Source of the DNA: Anoxynatronum sibiricum
GTDB taxonomy: Bacteria > Bacillota > Clostridia > Peptostreptococcales > Tindalliaceae
Assembly: GCF_039414295.1 (NCBI RefSeq)
Contig: NZ_JBCITM010000013.1
Coordinates: forward strand, 37,505-101,504
Direction of reading: 5' to 3'
Length of the DNA: 64,000 bases
Shown here: positions 26,911-36,230 of the stretch, in pieces
Numbering within the stretch: position 1 is the stretch's first letter
How the letters are laid out: each line of letters begins with the position of its first letter
Program-made: the position numbers and the translations under genes
The notes under the pieces: generated by a model
What the model was told of the DNA's origin: nothing
Seen by the model: only the letters and a program-made list of their open reading frames with translations
Database searches by the model: none

Positions 26911-28284
26911 TTATATGATACCGGTCATGGCTGCCGGTTGAATCAGTTCATCGTAAGTGGACTCGTCCATGAGGTGCAAGTTCATAACGGCTTCTTTTAG
27001 GGTCAGGTTTTCCTGATGGGCTTTCAGCGCTGCCTGGGCAGCGGCTTCATAACCAATCTCCGGTACCAGGGCTGTCACCAGCATCAGAGAGCGTTCCACG
27101 ACTTCCTGAATGCGGGTTTCGTTGGCAGTAAGTCCCACAGCGCATCGAAGGGTAAAGGAACGCACGCCATCGGTGAGCAGTCTCACCGACTGAAGAAAAT
27201 TGTGGATCATCACCGGCATGTACACATTCAGCTGAAAGTTTCCCTGACTGGCAGCAAGGCCGATCACCGTATCATTTCCCATGACCTGACAGGCAATCAT
27301 GCTCAGTGCTTCACATTGGGTGGGATTCACCTTTCCCGGCATGATGGAGCTCCCTGGTTCGTTGACGGGCAGAATCAGCTCGCCGATTCCACAACGGGGA
27401 CCACTGGCCAGCCATCGGATATCGTTGGCTATTTTCATGAGATTGGCTGCCAGCGCTTTCAGGGCACCATGGCAGAAAACCAAGCGGTCGTGACTGGTGA
27501 GGGCGTGAAACTTATTGGAATCTTCCACAAATGCTTTTCCTGTTACCTCACTGATGACATCAGTCACCGCCGCACCAAATCCCTCAGGTGCATTTAATCC
27601 CGTTCCCACTGCTGTTCCGCCAATGGCCAGCGCCTTCATTTCATCGGCACCACACTGGATCATCCGAAGATTGTTTTCCAGCATGGCTTCCCACCCGCTG
27701 ATTTCCTGTCCCAGCGTGAGTGGGGTGGCATCCTGCAGGTGGGTTCGTCCAATTTTCACCAGGTGCCGGTATTGCAGGGATTTTTCAGCCATGATTTTCC
27801 GCAGTCCATCAATGGCAGGAATCAGTTCTTCTTCCAACGCAAGCACCGAGGCGATAGCCATGGCTGTGGGAAATACATCATTGGAACTCTGGCTGCAGTT
27901 CACGTGGTCATTGGGGTGTACCAGCCCAGGTTCACTCAGTTCGTTGCACCGATGGGCAATGACTTCGTTCACATTCATGTTGGTCTGAGTGCCGCTGCCT
28001 GTCTGCCAGACTGACAATGGAAACTCATTGTCATGGAGTCCTGTTCTCACTTCTTCTGCCGCCCGGATGATAAGGCGGCTTCTTTTTTCATCCAGCACTC
28101 CCAGGCGGTAGTTCACTTCCGATGCTGTCTTTTTCACGAGGGCAAGCGCATGAATCAGCGCCAAAGGCATTTTTTCTTCTCCGATGGGAAAGTTTTCAAG
28201 ACTGCGCTGTGTCTGGGCGGCCCATCGCCGATGGGCCGGAACGGCAACGCGCCCCAAAGCATCGTGTTCCATGCGAGTTTTCAT
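26911..28284 (-). CDS. fumC: Fumarate hydratase, class II
   Basis: The 457-residue enzyme interconverts fumarate and L-malate. The signature GSSIMPGKVNPTQCEA (about 320-335), the HPNDHVNCSQSSNDVFPTAM substrate loop and the N-terminal RWAAQTQRSLENFPIG identify it. The N-terminal motif and TQCEA favour FumC over aspartase, which has close relatives. The start is the ATG at 28284, 9 nt after AAGGATG; an ATG nine codons earlier lacks a site. In anaerobes it serves partial or reductive TCA reactions. It is leftward and followed by the GH18 gene after 35 bp. Confidence 0.95.
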   Translation of the reverse strand: MKTRMEHDALGRVAVPAHRRWAAQTQRSLENFPIGEEKMPLALIHALALVKKTASEVNYRLGVLDEKRSRLIIRAAEEVRTGLHDNEFPLSVWQTGSGTQTNMNVNEVIAHRCNELSEPGLVHPNDHVNCSQSSNDVFPTAMAIASVLALEEELIPAIDGLRKIMAEKSLQYRHLVKIGRTHLQDATPLTLGQEISGWEAMLENNLRMIQCGADEMKALAIGGTAVGTGLNAPEGFGAAVTDVISEVTGKAFVEDSNKFHALTSHDRLVFCHGALKALAANLMKIANDIRWLASGPRCGIGELILPVNEPGSSIMPGKVNPTQCEALSMIACQVMGNDTVIGLAASQGNFQLNVYMPVMIHNFLQSVRLLTDGVRSFTLRCAVGLTANETRIQEVVERSLMLVTALVPEIGYEAAAQAALKAHQENLTLKEAVMNLHLMDESTYDELIQPAAMTGII

Positions 28285-28337
28285 CCCGTCACATCCTTGT
28301 TCTGTTTTCACTTAAGATCAACCTGCTCAGGCGGTTT

Positions 28338-28383
28338 GCAAAAAGGCCGGGCACACCTGATGGACAGGGGCCTGGCCTTTGCG
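28338..28383 (-). terminator. Terminator after the SLH-domain gene
   Basis: GCAAAGGCCAGGC pairs with GCCCGGCCTTTTTGC across a 16-nt loop (one mismatch), with a T-run on the minus strand, 35 bp after the stop. Confidence 0.75.
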
Positions 28384-28417
28384 TGCTCAGCCTTCAGTGA
28401 CTGATTTCATTATACCA

Positions 28418-30838
28418 TTATCTTCGTTGCTGAGCCACTGCCTTATAAAGGATATCCGCTGTTTCTGCCATGGTGACTTCATCTTGGGGACGAAACTGCC
28501 CTGAACCGCTAATGATTCCTAATCCGTAATTGATGGCCACTGCTCCCACCGCTTCCTTGGAAATGGTGTCAGCGTCGGTGTAGGGCACCTGAAAAATATG
28601 GGTGGCAGCCGCCAGCTGTCGGTATCCCGTGAAACGAGTCATCCATACAACCAGTTCTTCACGGGTGATGGTGGCTTCCCGCTGGAACTCCTGGGGCTGG
28701 TTATCAATATAGCCATAACGAATGGCCCACTGTAAGTATCGATAGTCCTCGTCTGCTTCCGACACATCCACAAACTGTACTTTTTCATCACCACCGGCTT
28801 CCATCATTGGGCCGTAGTAATCAATCCCCCGGGCCTTCACCATCATTTTGACCACATCCATACGGGTGATGGGCTCATCAGGATCAAAACTGGTGGTGTC
28901 CAGAATCCCCTGCTGGGCCAGCAGGCGAGCCGTCCGCTCAACCCAGTGGCCGGTGATGCGGGCATCAAACCCCTGGGAATCCTGTTGGGGCAGGGCACGA
29001 CCATTGAAATCCAGCGGCGTGCCGGCCTGTGCATCTACATAGGGATAGTTGCTGGTGGCTTCATTTAACATCCATCGGTATACCAGTTTAGTTTCGTACT
29101 CAGGGTACAGGCTTTCGTAGTCGGTATTATAACGCAAGTAAGCCAGTTCCAATCGGTAATTTTTCAGCAGTGCTTCCATTCCTTCCCGGGCAGTCATCAG
29201 GTTTTCGGCTTTTGGAAGCGTCAGTGTATCACTCCATCTGTCGGTGTAATTGGTGACGGTACCGGTGGTGGCGTTGATACCCACACTCAGATTGTTTTCA
29301 TCGAATACGATGCCTTCGATAATTCTGGGGAAATAGTAGTAGTATTCGGTGGGGTGCATTACCTGCCCATCCATTACTTCCCGCTGCTGCAGGCTGCGCT
29401 GCCAGGTGCGAATTTCATTGATTCTGCCGGGGTGATTGGCGGCAATCATCTCGATGGCCATGTCGTATCCTTCTTCCCAGCTCAAGGCAGGCTTTTCTGT
29501 GTTGCCGTAGGGTCCTTCCATGTACTGCCACCAGTTGAAGGCAATCAACTCACCGGTACGGGCGTTCACCATCACCCGTCCATTGGTATAGCCAGGCATC
29601 ATCACGCGCTCATCGCCATTGCTGCCACTGACTTCTTCCGACTCTGTCAGTGCAAAGTCCAGATTCCATGCGCTGCGTCCCACGGTTTCCCAGTAATGGT
29701 CGCCTTCCATATAGTTGGCTGCCTGGATGACCGCCTCTTTTCCTGCCAGTTCCCGAATATAGCTCAGCGCCATTTCTTCAGCCTGCTGCTGATTCAAGGG
29801 CTGCGGCAAAGACGAAACCGGTGCGGCCTGAGCTGCAATGGCTTCTTTCTCGACAGGTGTCAGGTCTTTTTCCAGCATGTCAAGGGTATCATCCCGCCCG
29901 CTCCAGTCAACGGGCTGACCGGTCTTGGCATTGATCATGTTCACCATGGAGGCATCCATTCTGTATGCCAGCCGAAACTGGCTGGGAATCGACTCATAGG
30001 TAAATTCATTTCGCAGGGGGAGGTAAAAAAGCTCCGACTGCATGAGACCGGTCAAACGGCTTCGTGCCTGGGACTCACTGATGATTCCCTGGGCATCGGG
30101 CAACTCAGGGTCAGTTTCCCATCGCTGACCAAACCACTTGATTTCTCCGGTACTGCCATCGATACTGATATTCACAAAATTGGCATCATAAACAATCCCG
30201 TCAATGTGACGTACATAGTTAAACGAATACTGGTAGGTTCCCATACCAGCCATTCCCATGTAGTTTTCTGGGCTTTCCCGAAGCTGCATGTCTGCCAGGC
30301 GCCCTGGAAAGAGCTTTTGAATGAAACTTTCTGCTTTTTGCCGGGCTTCATGGCGTGTCAACTGAAGCAGTGGTCGTTGAGTTTCACCGTAGCTCCCCTT
30401 GTCCTGGCTCAGATCCATAATCTCTCCGGTGCCGGCATCCAACGTCACGTTGGCACTGGCATAATTCATGGGATCACTTAGATACCAGTAGAGGTTCCAC
30501 ACATACCGGTCTGTTAACTGCCAGTCTCGCCGGTATTCGGTGTTGAGTTGAAAGTTGCCGGTGGTGACATCCATGCCGGCATGTTGCCTCAATGCTTCTG
30601 TCGCAATCTCAACGGCATGTTCTCTGCTCATTTCCGGTGTCACGCCGGGTTCAATGAAGTCCTGACCGCCATTTACCGGCATCCCCATTGTTGTTTCCGG
30701 TGTCATCACAGGCATCTCTGCCGCCTCCGTTGCAGTGAACGACTCTGCAACAGTTAGCGCAAAGGCACTGTTGAGACTGCCGGCAACCAGTGCTGCCACC
30801 AGAAGCAACACCAGCCATTTTGGTTGTTTTTGACTCAT
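28418..30838 (-). CDS. S-layer-anchored protein with YcdB/PepSY-like repeats
   Basis: The 806-residue exported protein begins with a signal peptide (MSQKQPKWLVLLLVAALVAG..., cleavage near 27-29). The bulk (about 60-620) holds repeated units that pair a helix ending in EMALSYIREL or EARQKAESFIQKLFPG with strands ending V(T/N)LDAGTGEIMD-like turns, which is the YcdB/YcdC (PepSY-like) pattern. The C-terminus (about 630-800) contains three SLH modules (for example FDPDEPITRMDVVKMM and FRPQDEVTMAETADIL) that attach it to the wall. I chose the ATG at 30838 with GGGAGG upstream. Function is not known; it may inhibit or chaperone peptidases at the surface. Confidence 0.82.
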   Translation of the reverse strand: MSQKQPKWLVLLLVAALVAGSLNSAFALTVAESFTATEAAEMPVMTPETTMGMPVNGGQDFIEPGVTPEMSREHAVEIATEALRQHAGMDVTTGNFQLNTEYRRDWQLTDRYVWNLYWYLSDPMNYASANVTLDAGTGEIMDLSQDKGSYGETQRPLLQLTRHEARQKAESFIQKLFPGRLADMQLRESPENYMGMAGMGTYQYSFNYVRHIDGIVYDANFVNISIDGSTGEIKWFGQRWETDPELPDAQGIISESQARSRLTGLMQSELFYLPLRNEFTYESIPSQFRLAYRMDASMVNMINAKTGQPVDWSGRDDTLDMLEKDLTPVEKEAIAAQAAPVSSLPQPLNQQQAEEMALSYIRELAGKEAVIQAANYMEGDHYWETVGRSAWNLDFALTESEEVSGSNGDERVMMPGYTNGRVMVNARTGELIAFNWWQYMEGPYGNTEKPALSWEEGYDMAIEMIAANHPGRINEIRTWQRSLQQREVMDGQVMHPTEYYYYFPRIIEGIVFDENNLSVGINATTGTVTNYTDRWSDTLTLPKAENLMTAREGMEALLKNYRLELAYLRYNTDYESLYPEYETKLVYRWMLNEATSNYPYVDAQAGTPLDFNGRALPQQDSQGFDARITGHWVERTARLLAQQGILDTTSFDPDEPITRMDVVKMMVKARGIDYYGPMMEAGGDEKVQFVDVSEADEDYRYLQWAIRYGYIDNQPQEFQREATITREELVVWMTRFTGYRQLAAATHIFQVPYTDADTISKEAVGAVAINYGLGIISGSGQFRPQDEVTMAETADILYKAVAQQRR

Positions 30839-31040
30839 TTTCCATTCCTCCCTGTGATCAAAGACGGTTGTTCTGCTGTTGCATTGATACCCATTATGAC
30901 GTTCATCTATAAAAGAAGTTGCAGTCACTAAAAATATAATTCACAGCCAATGATAACATGACTCTTTGATTAGATGCGGGTTGCAGGGGTATATGTTAGG
31001 TGGTAAAATGTCTGAAACAACAAATTGAAAGACAGGTGAC

Positions 31041-32276
31041 ATGATGGATCCTACACAGCTGGGTCAATGGCTTCAAAACAGTGCATTATCCGAACTTCTG
31101 GGAAATCTGGTTTTTGGAGCTCTCTTTGTATTGCTGGTCCTTGGCGCTTATTATCTGATACACATCGGAAACTCGAAAGTGCCTGAGTCCCAGAAACTGA
31201 AGTTCGATACGGGCCAGTTTAAACTGATTTTTTTCATGGTGCTGGGTGCACTGGTTCTTTTGTGGATTTTGGCACGTCGTGCGCTCATCCTTTCGTTGCT
31301 GACGCCTTTTTTCATCGCCGGTGTGCTGGCTTATGCCCTGAATCCCGTGGTCGCTTACCTGATCAGGCGAAAGTTCAGCCGTCTTCAGGCGGTGGCGGCT
31401 CTTTTTGTCACTCTGATCGTCCTGCTGATAGTGTTGTCAATGACACTGCTGCCAAGCCTGGGTAATGAGATCCGGCATCTGGGAGAACAACTGCCCCAGT
31501 ACAGCCTCCAGTGGTATAAACAGGCGGAAAGCTGGTACAACCAGCGCCTTTCCAGTTTTGCATTTCTTCCAGACACCCTCGATCAGGTGACCGATTTTTT
31601 TGGCCTGGATTTTCAGACAGTCAGTAACTGGCTGCTTCAGTCTCTGGGGTCTCTCATGAAAAGTGTCAGTTCACTGGTATCCAGCCTGGTAACCCTGGTG
31701 ACCGTCCCGGTACTCACTTTTTATTTTATGAAAGACGGCGATAAGATTGCCGGCAGCGTGAAGCGTTCAGTGCCTCCCGGAAGCAGGCAGTGGGTGTTTC
31801 CACTGGCCCGTCAGATTGATGATGTGCTGGGTGGCTTTATCCGGGGACAGTTGATTGTGGCCTTTTTTGTTGGGATACTCAGCGGTATGGTTCTTTTGCT
31901 GCTGGGCATTGATTTTGCCCTGATTCTGGGAATCGTCGCCGGCGTCACCAACATTATCCCCTATCTGGGACCCTTCATCGGCGCAATACCCGCCGTGTTA
32001 ATGGCTCTCCTCACCAGCCCGCTGCAGACCCTCTGGGTGATTCTTGCCTTTACTGTGATTCAGCAAGTGGAAAGCAGTGTCATATCACCCCGAATTGTTG
32101 GAAAACGGGTGGGACTTCATCCCACGCTGGTGATTTTGGCCCTCCTCATGGGAGGCGCCCTTTGGGGGTTGGTGGGACTGCTCATTGCCGTACCGACGGC
32201 TGCAGTGGTCCGCGTACTTGTTCTGGCCGTCATTAACTGGTTTCGTGAAAGGTATCCCTCATTCTTCGAACAGTAA
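31041..32276 (+). CDS. AI-2E family transporter (permease)
   Basis: The 411-residue integral membrane protein has one N-terminal segment, a second pair near 65-115, and a C-terminal group of helices with the family motif GFIRGQLIVAFFVGILSG (about 270-287), IPYLGPFIGAIPAVLMAL and the ending HPTLVILALLMGGALWGLVGLLIAVP. The family name comes from E. coli TqsA, but many members move other small solutes or ions. AGGTGAC lies directly before the two possible ATGs (31041, 31044). The gene stands alone, divergent from the SLH gene and convergent with the HD-GYP gene. Confidence 0.9.
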   Translation: MMDPTQLGQWLQNSALSELLGNLVFGALFVLLVLGAYYLIHIGNSKVPESQKLKFDTGQFKLIFFMVLGALVLLWILARRALILSLLTPFFIAGVLAYALNPVVAYLIRRKFSRLQAVAALFVTLIVLLIVLSMTLLPSLGNEIRHLGEQLPQYSLQWYKQAESWYNQRLSSFAFLPDTLDQVTDFFGLDFQTVSNWLLQSLGSLMKSVSSLVSSLVTLVTVPVLTFYFMKDGDKIAGSVKRSVPPGSRQWVFPLARQIDDVLGGFIRGQLIVAFFVGILSGMVLLLLGIDFALILGIVAGVTNIIPYLGPFIGAIPAVLMALLTSPLQTLWVILAFTVIQQVESSVISPRIVGKRVGLHPTLVILALLMGGALWGLVGLLIAVPTAAVVRVLVLAVINWFRERYPSFFEQ

Positions 32277-32390
32277 TTGCTTGAAGTGCAACAGCACATG
32301 CCCCTCATGTGATACCGGCAGTACCGGTTCTGATCATGTTCACCGAAGAACTCCATTTCATTGTTTTCCTGTGATTTAAAGTGTCACCAG

Positions 32391-32435
32391 AAAAACCCTG
32401 CGGCTCACACATGGGATGTGAGCCACAGGGTTTTT
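32391..32435. terminator. Bidirectional terminator between AI-2E and HD-GYP genes
   Basis: AAAAACCCTG and GGCTCACA pair with TGTGAGCC and CAGGGTTTTT around a 7-nt loop, with one internal mismatch. The flanks are A-rich and T-rich, as suits two convergent genes. Confidence 0.9.
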
Positions 32436-32446
32436 GATTCGTGAGT

Positions 32447-33562
32447 TTACACGAAGTCGCGGATCTGAAGATGGCGGTATTCATTCTGGTTCAGGTCCAC
32501 CACTTCTTCAGTGTCATCCATGCGCACCATGGGGCGGTGAATGTTCTGCCGGGGAACAAAAATAATCTCTCCCGTGCGACCGTCCTGCAGAATAATCCGC
32601 TGGCCTGTAAAAAGGGTTCCGATTCGATTAAGGAACAGATAGAGCACCTTGGGATCCAGCAATTCGTTGAACTCTGTTTCCATAATGCGAATGGCTTCAA
32701 AGGGAGTCATTTTATCCCGGTGGGGCCGCTTTGATGTCAGCGCATTATAAACATCTGCCACGGCAACAATTCGTGCGTAAAAGGGAATATCTTCTCCTTT
32801 CAGGCCCATAGGATATCCACTGCCATCCATCCGTTCATGATGATGCAACACGCCCATGGCCACCTGATGTGACAGGAAGTGGTAGTCTTTAATGGCTTCG
32901 TAACTGTACTGAGCGTGTTTACGGGCTTCAGCAAATTCCAGTTCAGAGAATACCCCTTTTTTTTGCATGATTTCAGAATCAACTTTCATCTTGCCTATGT
33001 CAATAAAGAGGGCTGTCTGAGTCAGTTCCTTCAGTTGATCGTCCGGAAGCTCCATCCAGCGGCCAATGAGGTGGCTGGTGAGTGCCACGTTATGAGAATG
33101 GACATACGTGCTGTCATCCAGATCTCGTACTTTCTGCATCAACTGCATCACATTAATGTCTGCATCAAAAGCGGTAAGGGTTTCATCCAGCCGTTCGCCC
33201 AGCGTTTCTTTGTTGACTTCACCGTTCATCATCATTCGCTGAAACTCCGTTTTCAACCGGTCACATTTTTCATCAATGGTCTCCAGAAACACCTTCGCCT
33301 GGCGCTCCTGAAGGGTTTCTTCCTTTGGGGGCCGGTGTGTCTCGACTTGAGTCCCGGCTATCTCTTCAGGGATCCGAACCTTCAGCATCATGATACCGTG
33401 AGTCGTCAGTACATGCTTGACTCTGTCAAGCTCATCCAAAATGTGTCCCCGCGGAAGCAGCACCATTCCCTGGGCTGAGTATACATCTTGGTCTATCATC
33501 ATCCCCTGCTTCAACTCTTCCAAAAAGATGTTTTTTGATGTCACATAGACAATTTCCGACAT
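32447..33562 (-). CDS. HD-GYP domain protein with altered HD dyad
   Basis: The 371-residue protein has an N-terminal region of about 140 residues without a recognised domain and a C-terminal HD-GYP domain (about 150-330). The GYP part is intact: HHERMDGSGYP (241-251), with metal-ligand candidates H157, H216, H241 and H242. The HD dyad, however, reads FIDIGK (186-191), with Ile in place of the His that binds metal in active phosphodiesterases. Reduced or lost hydrolysis of c-di-GMP is therefore likely, and a binding or scaffold role possible. It lies directly downstream of the PAS-GGDEF fusion gene, 36 bp away, so both ends of c-di-GMP signalling are co-transcribed. Confidence 0.88.
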   Translation of the reverse strand: MSEIVYVTSKNIFLEELKQGMMIDQDVYSAQGMVLLPRGHILDELDRVKHVLTTHGIMMLKVRIPEEIAGTQVETHRPPKEETLQERQAKVFLETIDEKCDRLKTEFQRMMMNGEVNKETLGERLDETLTAFDADINVMQLMQKVRDLDDSTYVHSHNVALTSHLIGRWMELPDDQLKELTQTALFIDIGKMKVDSEIMQKKGVFSELEFAEARKHAQYSYEAIKDYHFLSHQVAMGVLHHHERMDGSGYPMGLKGEDIPFYARIVAVADVYNALTSKRPHRDKMTPFEAIRIMETEFNELLDPKVLYLFLNRIGTLFTGQRIILQDGRTGEIIFVPRQNIHRPMVRMDDTEEVVDLNQNEYRHLQIRDFV

Positions 33563-33598
33563 ATCCGACCTCCAGCAATCATTGATTGGTACCGCCTT

Positions 33599-34168
33599 TT
33601 ATGGAACAATCACTTCTTCCAATGAACGTTTAGGCACATGGTGTGCCTGATTTTCATCTCTGTAGTACTTGATGTCACCATCTGGCTTCAATGGTTCCAA
33701 TATCACTTTTTCCACCGGCTTTCCGAGCGCAATGACCAGCAGAATCTCAAACCGCGGGTCCAGATTCAGTGCGTCCCTCAGGCCATCACGATCAATGGAG
33801 CCAAACATACAACCGCCATAGCCCTCTTCCACAGCAGCCAAGAGAATTGACTGACTGGCCAGTCCATGATCCCACCAGTAGTTTTTGCTGACAAGAGTGT
33901 CTCCCAGTACCACAATGTACGCTGTTGGTCTTTCGCCAGAAATGGGTCCTTCCCAGTCTTTCAGGTATCCTGCCCAGCGCAGGTGGGGAAAAATGCGTTC
34001 ATTTTTTTCCGACTGCCATGAGAGATGGTATTTCAAGGGTTGTAAGTTTGCACCACTGCTGGTGATCCGGGCAAGATCCACCCACTCCCGCAGTTGTTCT
34101 TCTGATATTTCCCTGGTTTCATCAAACCGCCGGTAGGTCCTGTTTTTTTCCACCAGTTCTCTGATCAT
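33599..34168 (-). other. Possible internal start: separate nitroreductase product
   Basis: Translation from the ATG at 34168 gives a 189-residue protein that begins exactly where free-standing nitroreductases begin. GGGAGGA precedes it at normal spacing. Features of an FMN reductase include the Arg pair TYRRFDE, SGANLQPLKYHLSW, and GYGGCMFGSIDRDGL. The ending EKVILEPLKPDGDIKYYRDE is typical of clostridial nitroreductases. Confidence 0.6.
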
Positions 34169-35923
34169 GTTGATTCCTCCCTGATTGATGATGTGTTGAA
34201 AGGCTTTATCAAGATCCGGCACTGCGTAACGTTTGCGCAGCTGCTGCCGGGTACTTTGACTGCTTTTGACTTTTCTCTTATACATTTCCAGCTCTGCTTT
34301 TCGAATCAACGCTTCCAGCGAAGGCGATGCACTGTCTTTTGTCGCACTTCCCCATGAAAGACTGGGTTTCACCGGCAGATCCTCATAGAGGCTGCACAGT
34401 CCGGTAATCCGCTCGCCAATTTTTCGGCCGCCTTCTTCCCCTGTACCGGGCAGCAGAATGGCAAATTCATCACCACCCCATCGAGCGATGACATCATCTG
34501 CCCTGCAGGCACTGGTCAGAATTTCTGCAATACGCGTCAGCAGCCGATCACCCACATGATGCCCATGAAAATCATTGGCCATTTTCAACCCGTCAACATC
34601 ACCAATGATAATGGTGAGGGGCCAGTTGCGAGGTGTGTCCATTCGATACATTTCTTCCTCAAAAAATGCCCGGTTGTACAACCCTGTCAGTTTATCATGA
34701 TAACTGAGGAAACGTATTTTCTCCTCGGCCAGCTTCCGTTCAGTAATGTCGTTAATTGTCCCTGTCATCCGCAAAGGGGTGCCATTTTGATCCCGTTGCA
34801 TCACCTTTCCCTTGGATAAGACCCATTTCCACCGACCATCCTGACAATACATCCGGTATTCCATGGCAACCACCGGTATTTCGCCTGCAAGATGCCGTTC
34901 ATGATCTACAATCAGTTTTTCCCAGTCTTCCGGGTGTACCAAACGCTGAAAGGTGGTGTAGCTGCCTTCCAAATCACCGGGCTGGTAGCCGAGGATGCGC
35001 AGGTACTGGGATGAGTAGAACACCTCACCACTTTCCATATTCCAGTCCCAGACGCCGTGATCGCTGCCTTCCAGAGCAAACTGCCACCGTTCTTCGCTTA
35101 ACGCCAGTGCTTCCTGCGCCTGCTGTTCTCTTGTAATGTCAGTGTAAATACCGTATCCTCCGGTTATTTCACCTTCCACCTTCACCACCAGTCCCCTGAT
35201 CTCAACGGTTAATGAAAATCCATCACGGTGGTAGCGTACCGCCTGGGTATTCACCAAATCACCATTCATGAGGCGGCTTGTCAGCGCCTCCGCTTCCTGA
35301 AGGTTATGGGAGCGGGTAATAAGATCGTCCACGTTTTTCCCCCGAACATCCTCAGGGGAATAACCAAAGATTTCCTGGAATCGCTGATTAATACTGACAA
35401 TACGGTGGTCCCGGTCAAAGAATACGATCCCATCAGATGAATTGGTGAAAAGAGCTTCCAGATTCTTATTCTGCTCTTTCAATTGCTGTTCAATGCGTTT
35501 CTGGTCAGTGATATCCCGGGTGGAACCGAGTATCTGCATCACTTTCCCCGCTTCATCCAACACAGGCGAAAGCTGTACCAATGCTGAACGCATCTGACCG
35601 ACCAGCAGAAGGGTTTCTTCATATTGAATGGGTTGACAGGCGTCAACACAATTGATTAAGTTGTTGATGATATGCCTGCCTGTTTCTTCGCCGTGTACCT
35701 CTTCAGGAGTTTTTCCCAGCAGTTCTTCCAGTGAAAGTCCCGTTACTTCCAGGTAGCGACGATTTGCCGCCTGATAACTGAAATTTCCGTCTGGCGTCAC
35801 GGCAAGCAATACGACTGCGTCATGAGTGCCTTCTAAAAAAATATTCGGTTGAATAACTGCCGTATCAATACTTGTGAAGGTTGAGATATTGTCGTTCTGT
35901 TTGTCTTTCTCCATGACACGCAT
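33599..35923 (-). CDS. PAS-GGDEF diguanylate cyclase fused to a nitroreductase
   Basis: This 774-residue ORF joins two protein types. Three PAS domains (about 30-140, 155-268, 278-395) lead to a GGDEF domain (about 403-553) with intact RWGGDEF and an inhibitory RxxD site five residues before it, so it should make c-di-GMP. From residue 586 a complete nitroreductase follows (MIRELVEKNRTYRRFDE...). There is no stop between them. The junction keeps GGGAGGA six nt before an in-frame ATG at 34168, so the nitroreductase could also be made alone (189 residues). I start at the ATG at 35923 after AAGGAG; 27 more upstream codons exist. Confidence 0.87.
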   Translation of the reverse strand: MRVMEKDKQNDNISTFTSIDTAVIQPNIFLEGTHDAVVLLAVTPDGNFSYQAANRRYLEVTGLSLEELLGKTPEEVHGEETGRHIINNLINCVDACQPIQYEETLLLVGQMRSALVQLSPVLDEAGKVMQILGSTRDITDQKRIEQQLKEQNKNLEALFTNSSDGIVFFDRDHRIVSINQRFQEIFGYSPEDVRGKNVDDLITRSHNLQEAEALTSRLMNGDLVNTQAVRYHRDGFSLTVEIRGLVVKVEGEITGGYGIYTDITREQQAQEALALSEERWQFALEGSDHGVWDWNMESGEVFYSSQYLRILGYQPGDLEGSYTTFQRLVHPEDWEKLIVDHERHLAGEIPVVAMEYRMYCQDGRWKWVLSKGKVMQRDQNGTPLRMTGTINDITERKLAEEKIRFLSYHDKLTGLYNRAFFEEEMYRMDTPRNWPLTIIIGDVDGLKMANDFHGHHVGDRLLTRIAEILTSACRADDVIARWGGDEFAILLPGTGEEGGRKIGERITGLCSLYEDLPVKPSLSWGSATKDSASPSLEALIRKAELEMYKRKVKSSQSTRQQLRKRYAVPDLDKAFQHIINQGGINMIRELVEKNRTYRRFDETREISEEQLREWVDLARITSSGANLQPLKYHLSWQSEKNERIFPHLRWAGYLKDWEGPISGERPTAYIVVLGDTLVSKNYWWDHGLASQSILLAAVEEGYGGCMFGSIDRDGLRDALNLDPRFEILLVIALGKPVEKVILEPLKPDGDIKYYRDENQAHHVPKRSLEEVIVP

Positions 35924-36230
35924 CGTCTCCTTCGTCAACTTCCGGCATTTATTATCCATTATACCGCAAAACCAAAAATCATTCACTGTTTTTTCTGAAT
36001 CCACGCCATTTTCCTGCTTTTTGATGCATTTTGCTGCGAGACTGCAACCGTTTTAGACAACCTTCTGCTGCTTTTCGAGAAGTATCACCTCTCACATTTA
36101 ATTGTTTCACTTTCTTTTTTCTTTCAGGCAGGAACTGAGGCGGTCAGTGTCGAATACCTTTTCGAGTTAGCAGTGTGAAAGAATCGCAGACCAAGCCGTT
36201 GAGCGCATTGAAATCAGGGAGGTATGAACC
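35924..36230. other. Intergenic region between divergent genes
   Basis: This 307-bp stretch separates the leftward fusion gene from the rightward alcohol dehydrogenase gene. It contains a pyrimidine-rich tract near 36105-36128 and the GGGAGGT ribosome site of the next gene. I see no convincing promoter pair, hairpin or small gene. Confidence 0.5.

Noticed and set aside
26911..28284. Aspartate ammonia-lyase
   Set aside because: The family is close, but the N-terminal RWAAQTQRSLENF and the SSIMPGKVNPTQCEA form are those of FumC.
29354..30481. A 375-codon open frame on the plus strand
   Set aside because: It lies antisense to the SLH/YcdB-like gene and shows no protein family features.
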